DNA of 64,000 nucleotides from Ignelater luminosus. Taxonomy: Eukaryota > Arthropoda > Insecta > Coleoptera > Elateridae. The notes under the pieces were generated by a model, which ran no database searches, was not told the origin of the DNA, and worked only from the letters and a program-made list of their open reading frames with translations. Shown in pieces: positions 37,218 through 48,385 of the stretch (its first letter is position 1; each line of letters starts with the position of its first letter). Position numbers and translations under genes: made by a program. Location of the stretch: assembly GCA_011009095.1 (NCBI GenBank), contig VTPC01090916.1, positions 207,840-271,839 on the forward strand. Direction: 5' to 3'.

Positions 37218-38831
37218 AGGTTTCTACCAATGCTCTCTTCTGCTCAAGCTGATCAAACCATTGCAAAACCAAAACAGTCTTCCAATGTCCGATAAAGCAA
37301 GCTACAGGAAACTGTTACAAACTCCAACTACACAAAAATTGTATGCCGACGTTCGGACTTCTACCAATGCCCTAGTCAGCTCCATAGAGGATTACGATGC
37401 TGACCAAGCCATTTCAAAAGGTTTACAAAACCAAAGTAGCTCCCCAATATTCGACGAAGTACACAATAATTGTATGCCGACGTTCAGGCATACCAATGCT
37501 TTCGTCAGCTCAAGCTGATCGCGACATTGCAAAAGGTTAATCACCAGCTTCAAAAACCTAAAGAAAGCCTCCAAATGTTCAATGAAGCAAGCTACAGCGA
37601 AATCCTAGCAACTCTAAGTATACAAAGATTGTATGCCGACGGTCACGCTTCTGTCAGTGGTCTTGTCAGCTCCATAGAGAATTGCGCTGCTGATCAAGCC
37701 ATTGCAAAAGGTTAGTCACTAGCTCCACCAAGTCAAAAAACTTTCCAATGTCCGACGAAGCAAACTACAGCAAGTACTAGGATTTACAAGTATGCCCAGA
37801 TGGTATGGCGACATTTAGGCTTCTACCAATGACCTCATCAGCTCCATAGAGGATTACGATGCTGACCAAGCCATTTCAAAAGGTTTACAAAACCAAAGTA
37901 GCTCCCCAATATTCGACAAAGTACACAAAAATTGTATGCCGACGTTCAGGCTTCTACCAATGCTTTCGTCAGCTCAAGCTGATCGCGACATTGCAAAAGG
38001 TTAATCACCAGCTCCAAAAACCCAAAAAAGCCTCCAAATGTTCAATGAAGCAAGCTACAGCGAAATCCTAGCAACTCTAAGTATACAAAGATTGTATGCC
38101 GACGGTCAGGCTTCTTTCAGTGGTCTTGTCAGCTCCATAGAGAATTACCCTGCAGATCAAGCCATTGCAAAAGGTTAGTCACTAGCTCCACCAAGTCAAA
38201 AAGCCTTCCAATGTCCGACGAAGCAAACTACAGTATAGTACTAGGATTTACAAGTATGCCCAGATTGTATGCCGACATTCAGGCTTCTACCAATGACCTC
38301 ATCAGTTCCATAAAGGATTACGTGGTTGGCAGAGCCATTGCAAAGGGTTTCCAAAACCAATGTAGTTCCTCAATATGTGACGATGGAGTTTACCACAGCA
38401 AATCTCTAGAAACTTCAAGTACACAAACATTGTATGTCGACGTTCAGGCTTCTATCAATGCTCTTGTCAGCTCCATAGAGATTTTCGCTGTTGATCAAGT
38501 CATCGCAGGGGGTTAGTCACTAGCTCCAAAAAGCCAAAAAATCCTCCCAATGTCCGACGTAGCAAGCTACATCACAGTTCTAGAAACTCTAAGTACACAA
38601 AATTTGTATGCCCAAGATTGGGCTTCTACCAATGCCCTCATCAGCTCCATAGAAGATTACGATGCTGACCAAGCTATTGCAAAAGATTAATTGGTAGCTT
38701 CACAAAACCAATGTAGCCTCCCAATACTCAACGAAAGAGGCTACTACAGCAGATTTCTAGGCTTCTTCTTTTCAGGCTTCTATCAATACTCTTATCAGCT
38801 CCATAAAGATTCGCACTGCTGATCAAGCCAT
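37218..38831 (+). repeat. Tandem satellite, ~131-174-bp monomers with a 462-464-bp higher-order unit (left part)
   Basis: The word gtatgccgacgttc or a close variant recurs at about 37341, 37472, 37631, 37803, 37934, 38094, 38267, 38432 and 38606. The spacings are 131, 159, 172, 131, 160, 173, 165 and 174. The triplet 131/159-160/172-173 repeats twice, giving a higher-order unit that starts at 37390, 37852 and 38316. The first two copies are about 95% identical by eye. Many monomers read in one frame as YADVQASTNALVSSIEDYD followed by ADQAIAKG, and the full monomer length (174) is a multiple of three. Other monomers carry TAG or TAA right after AIAKG. The array is split at 38831 by a LINE. Confidence 0.9.
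38822..38831 (+). repeat. Target-site duplication, left copy (atcaagccat)
   Basis: This copy sits at the end of the left satellite part, directly before the first LINE base. The same ten bases recur at 40516. In intact monomers the word continues as tgcaaaagg, which is what follows the right copy. Confidence 0.85.
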
Positions 38832-40515
38832 CAAGAAATAGAAATAACGCTAAGAGAAATAAAAAAATGCATTTAGCAGATAAAAATTAATTAATCGGCC
38901 AACCCTGGAAACGTAGCTCCCGATTTAATGAAATATGGATTGGAAAAATTATTCCGCATGAATCACCGAATGGTTCAGAGAGCTATAAATGAAGACACGC
39001 CGGCTAAGGAATGAACTGAAGCTTATTTCAATATTTAAAAAGAGAGATTGTAGAAAATGCGAGAAGTATAGAGGCATCAGCATCATATCTTCTATGGGAA
39101 GACCGTACGGTAAAATAATAAAAGAAAAACTAGAAAAGCAAATAGAAGACAGGATAGGAAGAGATGAGGTGGGTTTTCATGCATTGACTATATATAGACA
39201 TTTAAATTTGGATTCAGCGAGATCCTTATCCTTGGATTTTGTAAAACGTCCAGAGAGCGTCCCATCTAATGACATTACGCTCTCTACTATCCCCGTATTA
39301 GTACCATCCTTCGTTCGATAAAATTAAACTTGCGCGATTATATTTGTTTGGTTCATGTCATCGCCTCCAGCACCTGCAGTGCAACAACTTATAGAGAAGT
39401 AAATGGCAAAAAATCGAGCAGTCTACCTAGCTTTCGTTGACTTGAAAACAGCGTACGATCGGACCCTAGAACAAAATAATGACAAAATATGCAAGACATC
39501 GGAATATCAGCTAAACTGTTACACGCAGTAAAAAACCTATACAATCACAATAAGATAAGAATCAAGATAGGCAATAAAACGGGACAAGCATTCAGAACAA
39601 CAAAAGGACTCCTCCAAAGCTGCTCCATATCACCCACTCTGTTCAAAATCTTTCTAGAACAAACACAAAAAGAAGTGAGAAAGGAAATGCGAGGGAATGG
39701 GCGTCCCAGTTAGAAATCAACATCTTTACACACTAAGTTTCGTCGATAACCAGGTTGTAATAGCCCAGGATGAAGAAGACTTACTTGGTACACAAATTGA
39801 AAGAAGAATATTGCAAAAATGGATCAGAAATAAATTTCAACAAAACAGAATACCTGACGACAACACAAGATACAATGGTAAATCTAGAAAACGAGGACGG
39901 GAGAGAGATAAAAGGAATTACCAAATTTAAATACCTGGGATTTACAATATCGAATAAAGGCACAACAGAAGATGAAATCAAAAGCCGAGTGGGACAAGCC
40001 AGAAACTCCATTAAACAGCTAAACCCAATTCTATGGGACAGACAAATAACAAAAAACAACAAAAAAGGATCTACAACACCATGGTACGTAGCATACTAAC
40101 ATACGGGGCAGAAAACTGAGTCATAAACAAAGGAAACAAAAATAAACTAAATGCAACGAAAATGGACTACTGGAGGAGATGCTGTAGAGCTTTACGGTTG
40201 GATAGAATAACAAAAGAAGAGATCAAAAGACACATGAATGTAGAAAAGGACACGTTGAATTTAATCGAAGAAGAGCGTCTAACATGATATGGGCACGTTA
40301 GAAGAACAGATCCTAACCGATGGATAGCAAAAGTGACAGACTGGAGGCCTACAGTTAAACGCAAAGGAGGAAGGCCAAGAAAGTCCTGGAGAAACGAGGT
40401 AGATGAAGCAATGAAAAGAAGGGGGCTTGAGGATTGAGAATGGGTCAACAGAGACCAATGAAGATTATGGTTGAGAGAACGAAGACGGCAGCAGCCGTAA
40501 AAATCCTTTATATAT
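38832..40515 (+). mobile_element. 5'-truncated non-LTR retrotransposon inserted in the satellite
   Basis: Frames in order read EITLREIKKCI, then CEKYRGISIISSMGRPYGKI (RT fingers), then a foreign stretch. They continue with NRAVYLAFVDLKTAYDR (palm motif A), ISAKLLHAVKNLYNHNKIRI, GLLQSCSISPTLFKIFLEQ (motif B) and YTLSFVDNQVVIAQDEEDLL. In that last motif the FADD box has become FVDN, which removes catalytic residues. Next come FKYLGFTISNKGTTEDEI (thumb) and a C-terminal GHVRRTDPNRWIAKVTDWRP, ending about 40500 in a (TA)n tail. The 10-bp word atcaagccat occurs at 38822-38831 and again at 40516-40525, an exact target-site duplication. Stops, frameshifts and the changed catalytic box show that it is dead. 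The short TA-repeat tail suggests an RTE-like element, but the clade is not certain. Confidence 0.88.
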
Positions 40516-41045
40516 ATCAAGCCATTGCAAAAGGTTAGTTACTAGCTCCACAAAGCCAAAACAGCCCCCTAATGTGCGGCAAAGGAAGCTACAGCAAAGT
40601 GCTAGGAACTTCAAGTACGCCTAGATGGTATGCCTACGCTCAGGCTTTTATCAATGCTCTTGTCAACTCTATAAAGGAGTTTTACAAAATCAAAGTAGTC
40701 TTTCTATATTCGACAATGGCGGCTACCACAGCAGATTTATAGGAACTCCAAGTACACAAAAATTTTATGCGGACGTTCAGGTTTCTACCAATGCCCTCGT
40801 CAGGCCCTTAGAGGATCAGGATGCTGACCAAGCTATTGCAAAAGGTTAATTGGTAGCTTCACAAAACCAAAGTAGCCTCATAATATTCGACGAAGGGGGG
40901 CTACTACAGCAAATTTCTAGGAACTCCAAGTACACAAAAATTGTATATCGATGGGGATTTTGATGCTGACCAACCCATTGCAAAAGGCTAGTTAATTAGT
41001 TTATCAAAACTAAAATAGCCTTCCAATGTTCAAAGAAGCAGGCTC
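40516..41045 (+). repeat. Satellite array, right part after the LINE
   Basis: The array resumes with atcaagccattgcaaaagg (the second target-site copy) and runs about three more monomers, with gtatgcc-like landmarks near 40627, 40766 and 40943. One stretch (40700-40849) again reads in frame as FYADVQVSTNALVRPLED and then ADQAIAKG before a stop. Monomers here are more diverged than those at 37390-38316, and the array fades out around 41045. Confidence 0.85.
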
Positions 41046-43529
41046 TTAAGTAAACATTCGAAATTCAAGGAAGAAAGTTGAAGGAATACGATTTCTATGT
41101 TTCATGCAGTATCTGTGCAGGACGTAGCTTGCAGTTCGGTAATTGGCTTGGTCGAATTGTCTGTTTCTATATATCTGTTTTTGATTCTGTTCGTGGTTTT
41201 TCACAACCTCAAGCAGTTTAGAAATTTCCCAGTAATTTTTTTATAGTTCAGTAAATTTTCTACTTTTGAGAGTATAAATTGACAAAGGGACAAAAAAGTG
41301 AACTGATACATGAAACTTACTGTCTTAACAGAATTCTTTCTAAACAAATCTGAAGTTAAGTTTATCGGAGATCTCCAAATACAGCTTAATAGTTAGGTTA
41401 GATTAGGATTGTATCATTTTTGTCCGATTTCTTATAATCTTTGTTAAAACTTGCACAATTAAGATTTTGCAAAAATCTGTTTTACGGACTTCATCATCAT
41501 CACCTTTGGGCTGATCAATGAAAGGCCTCATCCGAGATAAATATTTTTTGAAAGAAAGCTTCTTCTTTAACTTTCTATTATTGTAATGACGATAGATTTC
41601 CTATTTTTCAGGTCAAATTTCAACTCTGTTTCAATATAAATTCTATGGGTTAGTTATACAAAACTTGAAAGACGAATGTCCCGATCAAAAATTATTGCCA
41701 TATAATTGTCGATTAAAACCAAGTTATGTAATTGTTCAAACCTAAAGAATGAATCAGTTGCTGGATAAAAGCTTTTGTCTTGTCTTGTCTTAAAGAGTTG
41801 AACTTCCCTTTTAATGTAAAACTATTTATCTATCGGTTTGCATTTTATTTTAATAAAACTTCCATCATATACCCATCTGCAATATTAATTAGAAGTTATG
41901 GTAGGTTTTGAAACAAATAACATTCGAAATCGATATTAATTAAAAGTTCTTACGATATATTTACTAACTTTTTGTTACCAGAACGCACATCTGATATTTC
42001 AATCTAAATAAAAACAAAAACATAACTCGACCGAACCATTAAATTCTGTTACACAATACTTTTGATAATTAACAATTTAATGAAGAGACATTAAAAGACA
42101 AAAAAAGATTTAATTTGAGTATATTCCGCTGTAGCAAGCGATAGACACGTTCCTAAGGATATAAAATGTGCAAAGATAAAATAAAGGCATCAAAATGAAC
42201 ATCCCAATTTATTGCCCACATTGAGCCCGTTTATAACAAAGCCTAAAGAAGGCTGTTGCAACGTATAAAGTCTAACGATGTATGTTCTCGTTTATTCGCA
42301 TCATTAAACACTCAGCCGCCTTTGACCCAGACCTGCAGAAGGATAAAAGGTTGCAGCAAAGTGCTCCAAGCCGCCTAACTCGAGTGTTTCTCAGAAAGAG
42401 CCGAGATAGTCCGTGGATTCTCTCATTGCACTTCCTGAAAGTCTATACAAGAAGGCGCGCGATTCTTCTTCAACAAGTACTCGTCAAATTCCTGGTATGA
42501 AAGGCGCACTATGAAAATCATGACTTTTTAACGAAGCGACGACTGCGAAAGGAAAAGTTTATGTTATTATACCAGTTTGTTGCTTATTTTTGCCTCTCGG
42601 AGCAAATAATAATGAAATAAATAATAAATCAGGGAGTTTTTAAAAGAGGCATCACATTTGGGGCGCGAAAGGCGCAAGGCAGTTTACAGGATGGATCATT
42701 TGGGTCTAGAAATGTCAGAGCGAGCGCGGAATTACATGGATCCCTGCGGACTCCTGCAAATGTCACCACTCAGCACCGACTTGTACATACAATAATGATA
42801 TCCTAAGGGAATCCGAGAATGGACTATCCTGGCGCTCAGGATGGACTACCGAGGTTTACTATGCATGACTGTTACATGCTATTTTGTAAAATAAATTAAC
42901 GCCGTTGATATGACAAACTTTATTAATTTAAATGAAAATTTCCAAACTCCTACCCTAACTAGTGTTATGTGGTTACCCTTGCTCACTATACACAATCGAT
43001 TTTGAGAATTTATAAGCAGTTAAGAAAGATAATTTTTTATTAATTTAAGTTTAAGAGTAAACATTTAAAAAAGTTGAACAATTTTTATTTTGTATTAATT
43101 CTAATAATCAAGCTGGATAAAATGTGAGAGGGAAAAGGAAGGAAAATTAATTACAGTAACTATGGCATAATTTTTATTTATTTTATGTAACCAATGATAA
43201 TAAAATGTCTTAATTGGGGATAAAATATAGTTAAATACCTTTAAGGGTAAATTAATTGCTAATTTTTTAATCTATCTTTGTTTTTCACTTTTACAAAGAT
43301 ATCAACAGAGAGAAAAATCAACGATTAGTACTGCAATTAGAATTATAAGCAAAAATCGTTATAAATCACAACGTTGTGAGTGAGACTACTAAATGCAACC
43401 TTTAAGAAGGTTTGATGGAGTCAAATCTCTCTCTTTTGCAAGGAATAACCTCAAGTTAAAACTGAATTCAGGCTTGATCAATTAACACCGAACCAACACG
43501 TCACAGGAATGATTCCCCCCCCCCCAACA
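41046..43529. other. No gene recognised
   Basis: AT-rich sequence with a 72-codon plus frame at 42282-42500 that has no recognisable motif, and a C run near 43516. Nothing else is seen. Confidence 0.3.
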
Positions 43530-43685
43530 GAATAGCTAAGATGAATAGAGACGGAAAACCGAGAGCGAGACGACTACAGGGTAGACCTCCTAAACGAAGG
43601 CGGCAATGTTGGACATCAACCTTACAAGATTGATAAATACAGGTCTCTGATCTAACCAAAGAGGAGGAAGAAGAAGATTAATTCA
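43530..43685 (+). pseudogene. C-terminal tail of another LINE copy
   Basis: The frame reads RIAKMNRDGKPRARRLQGRP then PKRRRQCWTSTLQD, then a stop-broken acidic end (LTKEEEEED). This is the same kind of basic C-terminus seen at about 44280-44350 in the neighbouring element. It is followed at once by the RT region of that element, so two LINE pieces lie head-to-tail. It is preceded by a run of 11 C at about 43516. Confidence 0.6.
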
Positions 43686-43689
43686 AGCA

Positions 43690-44400
43690 GTAAAAAATGT
43701 ATCTAATAGGAAGAAATGAGATAAAGATTGTTTGTTACGCAGACGACGCAGTTATAGTATCAGATAATGAAGACTATCTACAGCATATGCTACATGCTTT
43801 CAAAATATCAGAAGAAAGACATAATATGAAGATATCCACCACCAAAACAGGATCTTTAGTAGTAGCTCGAGAACCTAGAAGATGCAAGATTGTGGTTAAT
43901 AAAGAAATGATTAAACAGTACTTGGGCATGGAAATCTCCAGCTATGGAGACATGAAAAAGGGGTACGCAAACAAGGCAATAGTATGGAAGAACAACAACA
44001 TGAGGCTCCAAGGCAAAATGCGGATCTACAAATCCTGTGTCAGACCAATATTGACGTATGGAATTGAGGCAGGAGCAGACACGGCTGAGACCAAAAACGA
44101 ATACTTAGAACAACAGAAATGAAGACACTGAAGTCTATAGCTGTCAAGATCCTAAGGGACAGAGTCCTAAACGCAAAAATAAGAGAAATGTGTCGGACAC
44201 AGGACGTTGTCGGGAGAATGGAATCAGAATGTGAACAATATAGGAAATGAAAGACTAGCTCGAATAACAAAACCCACAGGCATAAGAAGACCAGAAGACC
44301 TCTAAAAAGATGGCGAGATACCTGGCAATCTACATCACAAGAACAGCAGCCCCAATGAGAATGCACCGGAGAATCAGGCCAAAGGCCGAAATATAAGAAA
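43690..44400 (+). mobile_element. Non-LTR retrotransposon, RT palm to C-terminus (degenerate)
   Basis: An open stretch of 141 codons (43697-44122) begins in the RT palm. It reads EIKIVCYADDAVIVSDNEDY, where YADD holds two catalytic aspartates, then ISTTKTGSLVV, QYLGMEISSYGD, RLQGKMRIYKSCVRPILTYG and AETKN. After a frameshift the 3' part continues with MKTLKSIA, VLNAKIREMC, RARITKPTG-like words and RPLKRWRDTWQSTSQEQQPQ, ending about 44360. The endonuclease and RT fingers are missing (5' truncation). The gap between YLGMEI and the next block is shortened compared with the family. The pattern fits insect LINEs that end in a basic RPxKRWRDTW tail. It is the least damaged of the LINE fragments here but is not functional. 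Confidence 0.8.
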
Positions 44401-46859
44401 AAGATGAAGAAGAAGACTCTACTGAATAATATTTGAGAAAGATGAAGACAGAGGGCCGGTTTCTACTCTCTTCATTGAACTTAAACATTTTCAAACTGCC
44501 AAGACAACCGAGTTATTAAGACCAAACAAAGCTATACTTGTTTGGATTTTTAAAGAAGTTTCATTAGTTAATGAAAGAAGAGTAGAAACTGGGCCAGAGA
44601 ATCTTAGCCTGACTAAATACTAAAAAGAAAACTTTTCCGTTTCTCTTTCGGTTCTCTTGGTGATGGTGAAGTAAGGTTGTGGAGTTACAACATTCGGCGA
44701 TGTCTCGATGAACTTTACAGCGTGGCAGTAGGATTTACATGTAGAAATATTATAGCGTCTAATCGGCAGAAAAACGGGGCCTGTCGCTAAAGACTTCGAG
44801 CTAGTCTGCAAGTCTCTAAAACATTGGAGTAACCGCATTAACATAAAGATAAGGTGATACTAACTGAAGTTGTACAGAGTGTCCTGGAATGTTTTGCGTT
44901 ATGCGTACGAATTTTACTGAAATATAGCTTCATCCTGATGGTTTGTTTTGCACTCGCGTTAGCTCTTTTAACCGGAAACGAAAACTCTCCATATATTTTG
45001 CATTTAGTTGCGAATTTTCTTTTAATGCAATTAAACTGTCTATGGGGTTATGGATTTTTTTCGATCAAAGGCGTATGTTGATGTCCCAGACAGAGTGATT
45101 GCATTAGAAGAAAGGGAATGCGTAGAATTACACCGCTCTTGTGTCGTTGAGTTATGAAGTATCTTTGCTCCCTGTTAGATGGCGTGACAAGATATTTCAC
45201 ACATGAATTTCCAAAGTTCCTACTTTAATTTGAAAAATATTTTAATAAAATAAATTCATACAAAAGTTAGTTACGAATTTTTTTAAAAAATTTTAGGACA
45301 AGATATCTGGTATTCGAGTTAACTTTAAGCGTTTAACGTTCAGTCAGTCAGTCTAAAAACGTATGCGAAAAATTGAAAGACTCACTAGAGGACTAAGTTA
45401 TAACAATCTACAAGATCCGTGAGGTAGCTAAAGCAAATTCCATGGCTTCTTCGTGAAAGTCCAAGATATTTATTAATAAGACGCTGAAATTTGTTCTGTA
45501 ATGGGTTTTAGAAGAAGTCTTCTTCGTGATCATAAGGAGTAGATAATAACGTCTATATGATACTTATGGATAGTCTTTAGTGGTTTTGATGAATTCTAGG
45601 TTGATGATATTATATGTGTTGGGTGACTCTTTGCTTTCATCTTTTGCTTCGTTACCAATATTAGCAGCCTAAAAGATGAACAATGATTAGTTGAACTGTA
45701 ACAAAAAATTTCTTAACGTCTTGGTGATGTTACTCTTCCTTTTGCCCTTTGGGTGCAACAAATTTTGTTGAGTTTTGTATGGTTGAACGAGCGGTTTCAC
45801 CAAGATTATATATCCGGTCAAAGAGAAAACTTCCAAATCGTTTACGACATTCACATAAATTGCAGAAGAATTCATTAAAATTATGACGATGTCAATTGAA
45901 AGTGGTACAGCGTGATACATTGTAAACTTTTTTTATAAATCATGATATAATTGAGCCTGCAGTTTTATTTTATCTACCAAAACCTTCTTCTTCTTCTTCT
46001 TCATCAATGAAAACTTTGTTAATGTTACATCTACTTATACATTCAAGTATTTCTGCCTTGGAATCCCTGAATGCCTTTGCATGGCAATGAAACATTTCGA
46101 ATTTGACTACGAAAGTTCTATTAGTTTCATGAGGTGGCATCTGCTTACACCAACTGGCCAGAACAACTTTTTCTATAGTTAAGAAGCTTGTGTTTACCGT
46201 TTTTACTGGAACAACCCAGTGGGTAACCAAAAATTACCCAGAGGGCTTTTTATTGAACAAAATCCAATTAATTATAAAATTTTAAAACAAACTGGCAGTG
46301 TTGACAATAGATACAAAAGCAACTGAAGCATTTTCTCAAATCCTAAACTATTCCATAATTTGCTTCAAATAAGACCATAACATGAGAAAACTCCTTCGAT
46401 TGGAACTGCACCGGCTGGGCTACAAAGTAAATTATACATAAAGTTTGAAAACGAATCCGATTTCTTGCTTTAAATATTTTCTATCACTTGATAACTGAAA
46501 ATTCTCGAATAACATCATACATAGAGAGATCTTCAGGAAAATATTCTGAATCTTTCATTCTGAATGCTAGGAAATATGGAAAAAAATTCAAAAAGATTTT
46601 CAAGAAATGACAGGATCGGCTAAAAAACATCAATCACCTTGAGTCTTGGCTAAGGTTTTGGCTAAAATTGACTAACTTTTTCTAGTACTTAACCTGAGAG
46701 GCTTAAAGCAGAGTTTTTATACTTTCACGAAGCCTGCAAAATCGAACACTTCAGTCCAACGAAATCTGAAGGAGAAGAAGGAGAAATCGTGAATCGTGAG
46801 ACTAAATGACTATTGCCAAAAACTAAAAAAAAAGAGAAACATTGATACAGATAAATGAT
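44401..46859. other. No gene recognised
   Basis: Minus frames at 44620-44844 (74 codons), 45687-45920 (77) and 45970-46230 (86, ending in a run of Glu encoded by a ttc repeat) show no family motif. Some could be scraps of further elements. Confidence 0.25.
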
Positions 46860-48385
46860 CAACAGTAACTAAGGTATGGAAACCTCCGCCAGTAGTAGCA
46901 AGGACTACCAAAACATAAAGTTCAAAGCGACTTACCTCAACAACCAGCAAGTCAAAATTAAAGTAGACGCTCCTGATGATTACAGAACGTTAATTTGAAT
47001 AAAGGAACAAGGGCAGCTAATAACGATAAGAAATCTACACCCTACTAGCTCAACTTATGACAGTCCAAGATTTAAAAACACAAGGATTAAAAAAAGACGA
47101 AGAAATATTCCGGAAGGACTTATCAATCTGCCACTGTTAACGTTGACTTTTGATAAGTCTGAAGATATCAACAGAATATACAAAATCTGTATGTCTGCTA
47201 CATTAATGTCAAAATAAAAGCAATTAAGGCTAGTAGACTCATCCCTCAATGACGTGACATAGCCAAAAATCATCTAACCAAAGAATGCTTGAAAATTAAA
47301 TAATTATCCGCTCAGTGCTCTAACTGCGGTGATGGCTCCAAAAGCGTCATCACTATAAAGAATATTTACTTCCAGCAAAGTAAGAGAAGGGGTAACATAT
47401 GCCCAATCTGCCCAAAATCGGCGAAACACTACCCAGCTTGCAAGACAGGAACGACACTTAAACCCGCTGTATCAGAGTAAGCGAAAGATTTGACAAATTA
47501 GAAGCCCGAAGTACTCGAGGTATTCCAAAACGTGAAGATAATAAAGGATTTGAGCCGTCTACCGCCCACCCAGACTTAATTTGAAGGCACCTGAGTATAA
47601 AACTTTTTTCCAGGATACAGGAAAAAAGATCAATAGTTGCTCACAATGCCAAACATGTGTGGATTGAGGTTCAAGATTAACCTCCACCAAGTATAGAGAA
47701 TTACTCAAAGCTATCAGAGAACTGGAATATAATTTTTATTCAACAGGAAAATCTACCTATTGGCCCACAGACATAAATAAAGTACCGACTTTGCTTGTTG
47801 GACTTCTTCATAACACGCAAAATTAGACGAAAACTTTGATTTGAACTCCGATCAGTCTCAGTGAAACGATTAATTAAAAAGAGGCTCGACCTTCCTTAAC
47901 TAGCAAAGCTACTGATTGGGGCAACTTTAGGCAAGAATTACAAAATTATATTTTAGGCTAAGAACAACAGCTAAACATTGAAACTGACAGATTCATCAGA
48001 ACCATTCAGAATCCTGCCTTTAATAGTATCAGGTCAATCACACATATTACCGAAGGAAATAACTACCTAGTAAAAATAAGACAGATGGTTAATGAAAAAT
48101 CCAGAGCTAGAAGACTCAAAAACTTAAACGTGAGATACTCAAACTCAAAAGCGAATCACGCAACTTTTATTTGAATGAATTGACACTTCATGAAGCAGCA
48201 GGGAAATGTACTTGTTCTGATCTTGTATCTATCAAAAATAACAGTTGCCGTTTTTGCAGATGACACTGCTCTATAATAGCAATTGGCGAAGATATGACTA
48301 ATCAACTAATAAATAAAATAATCTTCAACAATCAAATCCAAATATTTGGGCATGAATCTTGACGTTAGACTAGATGGAAACACCT
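46860..48385 (+). mobile_element. Jockey-like non-LTR retrotransposon, ORF1 end to ORF2 RT (broken)
   Basis: Fragments appear in jockey order on the + strand. TIRNLHPTS (about 47025) and a Cys-rich knuckle region with CSNCGDGSK (about 47314) and HYPACK (about 47440) belong to the Gag-like ORF1. STGKSTYWPTDINKVPTLL (about 47740) belongs to the ORF2 endonuclease, where jockey elements read TGKPTYWPTDxNKxPDLL. DWGNFRQELQNYI (about 47920) follows. FADDTAL (about 48255) is the catalytic RT box, and KYLGMNLDVRLD (about 48340) is the thumb motif. The segment between the endonuclease and FADD, which should hold the RT fingers and palm, is deleted. Many stops and frameshifts show that it is dead. It resumes at 49720 after a nested LINE. 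Confidence 0.8.

Noticed and set aside
37218..41045. CRISPR-like array
   Set aside because: Monomers are 131-174 bp with no short-repeat/unique-spacer structure, and the DNA is eukaryotic.
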